Shown piece by piece: positions 60,437-64,000 of a stretch of 64,000 bases of DNA. Every line of letters begins with the position of its first letter. Positions within the stretch are counted from its first letter, which is position 1. Both the position numbers and the translations under genes were made by a program. The notes under the pieces were generated by a model. It worked only from the letters and a program-made list of their open reading frames with translations, did not search any database and was not told the DNA's origin. The stretch spans positions 3,782,001 through 3,846,000 of the forward strand of contig NZ_CP012268.1 of the NCBI RefSeq assembly GCF_001277195.1, given 5' to 3'. The stretch comes from Cronobacter muytjensii ATCC 51329. Lineage in GTDB: Bacteria; Pseudomonadota; Gammaproteobacteria; Enterobacterales; Enterobacteriaceae.

Positions 60437-60484
60437 GGACGTCAATACATCTGGACATCTAAACTTCTTTGCGTATAGATTGAG
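60437..60484. promoter_or_regulatory. MetJ operator between metB and metJ
   Basis: Up to six contiguous 8-bp met boxes: GGACGTCA ATACATCT GGACATCT AAACTTCT TTGCGTAT AGATTGAG; the first four fit AGACGTCT best. The array would repress both metBL and metJ. Confidence 0.88.
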
Positions 60485-60655
60485 CAAAACAGGATTAGCC
60501 GTTAAAATTATGTGTTTTATAGGGTAGTGATGCAGCATCGGTGCCGAAGTCACGGTATTATTCCGGGCTGCTGAACAACAGACTATCGGGTTAAGACCGT
60601 GAGACCTATCCGGTTTTAATCTTTTTCTAATGACTGAGAGGATTAAAGGTATCTC

Positions 60656-60973
60656 ATGGCTGAATGGAACGGCGAATATATCAGCCCCTACGCTGAGCAC
60701 GGCAAGAAGAGTGAACAGGTCAAAAAAATTACGGTTTCCATTCCTCTGAAGGTGTTAAAAATCCTCACCGATGAACGCACCCGTCGTCAGGTGAATAACC
60801 TGCGCCATGCCACTAACAGCGAGCTGCTGTGCGAGGCTTTCCTTCACGCCTTTACCGGCCAACCCTTGCCGGACGATAACGACCTGCGTAAAGAGCGCAG
60901 CGACGAGATCCCGGAAGAGGCGAAGGTAATCATGCGTGAAATGGGTATCGACCCGGATACCTGGGAATACTGA
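60656..60973 (+). CDS. metJ: Methionine regulon repressor
   Basis: The 105-residue ribbon-helix-helix repressor uses SAM as corepressor. The DNA-contact strand is [12 protein letters not shown]; the following [17 protein letters not shown] helix is typical. The C-terminus ends PDTWEY. The ATG at 60656 matches the E. coli start. Met boxes lie at the metJ-metB gap and upstream of metF. Confidence 0.98.
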   Translation: MAEWNGEYISPYAEHGKKSEQVKKITVSIPLKVLKILTDERTRRQVNNLRHATNSELLCEAFLHAFTGQPLPDDNDLRKERSDEIPEEAKVIMREMGIDPDTWEY

Positions 60974-60987
60974 TTCGCATCAATGAC

Positions 60988-61013
60988 AAAGGCGCCCATC
61001 GGCGCCTTTGTTT
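60988..61013 (+). terminator. metJ terminator
   Basis: AAAGGCGCC-CATC-GGCGCCTTT followed by GTTTTA, 15 bp after the metJ stop. Confidence 0.9.
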
Positions 61014-61029
61014 TATGCTTGAGAGCAAC

Positions 61030-61057
61030 AAAAAAGGCGCCGTTGGGCGCCTTTTTT
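61030..61057 (-). terminator. rpmE terminator
   Basis: AAAAAAGGCGCC-GTTG-GGCGCCTTTTTT, symmetrical, 9 bp from the rpmE stop. It shares the GGCGCC stem with the neighbouring metJ terminator, so the two together insulate the convergent genes. Confidence 0.9.
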
Positions 61058-61065
61058 CGGGAAAC

Positions 61066-61278
61066 TTATTTGCTGCCCGGGATGCTGAAGCGTTTGTTGA
61101 AACGCTCAACACGACCACCGGTATCAACAACACGCTGTTTACCAGTGAAGAACGGGTGGCAGTTGCCGCACACGTCCAGGTTCAGGTCGTGGCCAACGGT
61201 GGAGCGAGTTTTGATCACGTTACCGCAAGAGCAGGTAGCGGTGATTTCAACATATTTCGGGTGAATATCTTTTTTCAT
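61066..61278 (-). CDS. rpmE: 50S ribosomal protein L31, zinc-binding form
   Basis: The 70-residue basic protein has four zinc cysteines: the CSCG pair and the CGNC pair near C37/C40 ([12 protein letters not shown]). This is the zinc-replete paralog; under zinc limitation the Zur-controlled non-zinc form usually replaces it. Monocistronic, between convergent metJ and divergent priA. Confidence 0.97.
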   Translation of the reverse strand: MKKDIHPKYVEITATCSCGNVIKTRSTVGHDLNLDVCGNCHPFFTGKQRVVDTGGRVERFNKRFSIPGSK

Positions 61279-61433
61279 GGGAAACCTCAGTTAAGGCCGC
61301 GTCGCTCTTCCGGCCCTTACGCCAGACACCACGCGATGTTGATAAAGTCGGTTTGATACTTTTAAAGGGCATCAAAGGCGGCGAATCATACAGAAAATAA
61401 CCGCCCCATGCAAACTGATCCGCAAATTTATGA

Positions 61434-63677
<2,244 letters not shown>

Positions 63678-63835
63678 CCGCCCCGCCCGCTTCTGCGAAA
63701 CGGATCGTAAAATTTAATATCCATCACATCTTCGATGTAATTTTTGTAACCGCCGCGCTCAAGATCTGTTAAGAATGTGAGGCGTGTCAGATTACAGGAC
63801 GAGTCTGCGCCTGCGGACCGCTACGAGGAGATGAA

Positions 63836-64000
63836 GTGAAGTCCAAAAAGCAGGTTGCCGCCGCAACCATGAAAGATGTCGCCGTTCGCGCCAGGGTATC
63901 TACCGCGACGGTATCCCGTGCTTTAATGAACCCGGAAAAAGTCTCACAGGCCACCCGCAACCGTGTGGAGCAGGCCGCCATCGACGTAGGTTATCTGCCA
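63836..64000 (+). CDS. cytR: LacI-family cytidine repressor, N-terminal part
   Basis: The window ends 55 codons in. The GTG at 63836 is preceded by GAGGAG. The HTH segment TMKDVAVRARVSTATVSRAL and the following VSQATRNRVEQAA match CytR, which represses nucleoside uptake and catabolism together with CRP. Its place after priA is as in E. coli. The rest of the gene lies outside. Confidence 0.93.
   Translation, partial: MKSKKQVAAATMKDVAVRARVSTATVSRALMNPEKVSQATRNRVEQAAIDVGYLP

Overview
The window looks like a chromosomal segment of an enterobacterium (family Enterobacteriaceae). Nearly every housekeeping protein reads as a close ortholog of its Escherichia coli counterpart, and gene order follows E. 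coli in long blocks. Three things separate it from E. coli: a short-type argG inside the arginine cluster, mqo placed beside ppc, and an intact ilvG. A Cronobacter-like genus is my best guess from memory of such layouts; the sequence given does not prove it.

Layout: (1) 1-9.6 kb, end of ppiC, ilvC with its divergent activator ilvY, then the ilvLGMEDA isoleucine/valine operon on the minus strand with leader peptide and attenuator. (2) 9.9-12.8 kb, comM, maoP, hdfR. (3) 12.9-18.5 kb, a complete rRNA operon on the minus strand: 16S, tRNA-Ile, tRNA-Ala, 23S, 5S, tRNA-Asp, tRNA-Trp, with P1/P2 promoters, boxA sites and terminator. Its flanks combine the E. coli rrnB upstream side (murI-btuB) with the rrnC downstream side (aspT-trpT-hdfR), which points to rearrangement between rrn operons. 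(4) 18.6-26.5 kb, murI/btuB with a cobalamin riboswitch, trmA, yijD, fabR, sthA, oxyR and the OxyS sRNA. (5) 26.5-32.5 kb, argCBGH divergent from argE around ARG boxes. (6) 33.1-39.3 kb, ppc, mqo and a soluble PAS-PAS-MCP protein resembling BdlA. (7) 39.6-55.2 kb, a contact-dependent inhibition (two-partner secretion) locus cdiB-cdiA-cdiI. CdiA has 4,294 residues and ends in a VENN-linked effector that looks like a YwqJ-type deaminase; a small immunity gene of no family I recognise follows, then degenerate DNA. (8) 55.6-64 kb, the methionine genes metF, metL, metB and metJ with MetJ operators, then rpmE, priA and the start of cytR.

The conserved parts serve amino-acid synthesis (Ile/Val/Leu, Arg, Met, Thr precursors), anaplerosis (ppc, mqo), oxidative and fatty-acid regulation, ribosomes and replication restart. 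The accessory part is the metF-ppc interval. In E. coli that interval carries katG, gldA and sugar-PTS genes; here it holds the competition locus, the BdlA-like protein and mqo. Non-coding structure includes two ERIC elements (beside ilvC and in front of ppc) and several copies of a REP-like palindrome, once as a 50-bp tandem.
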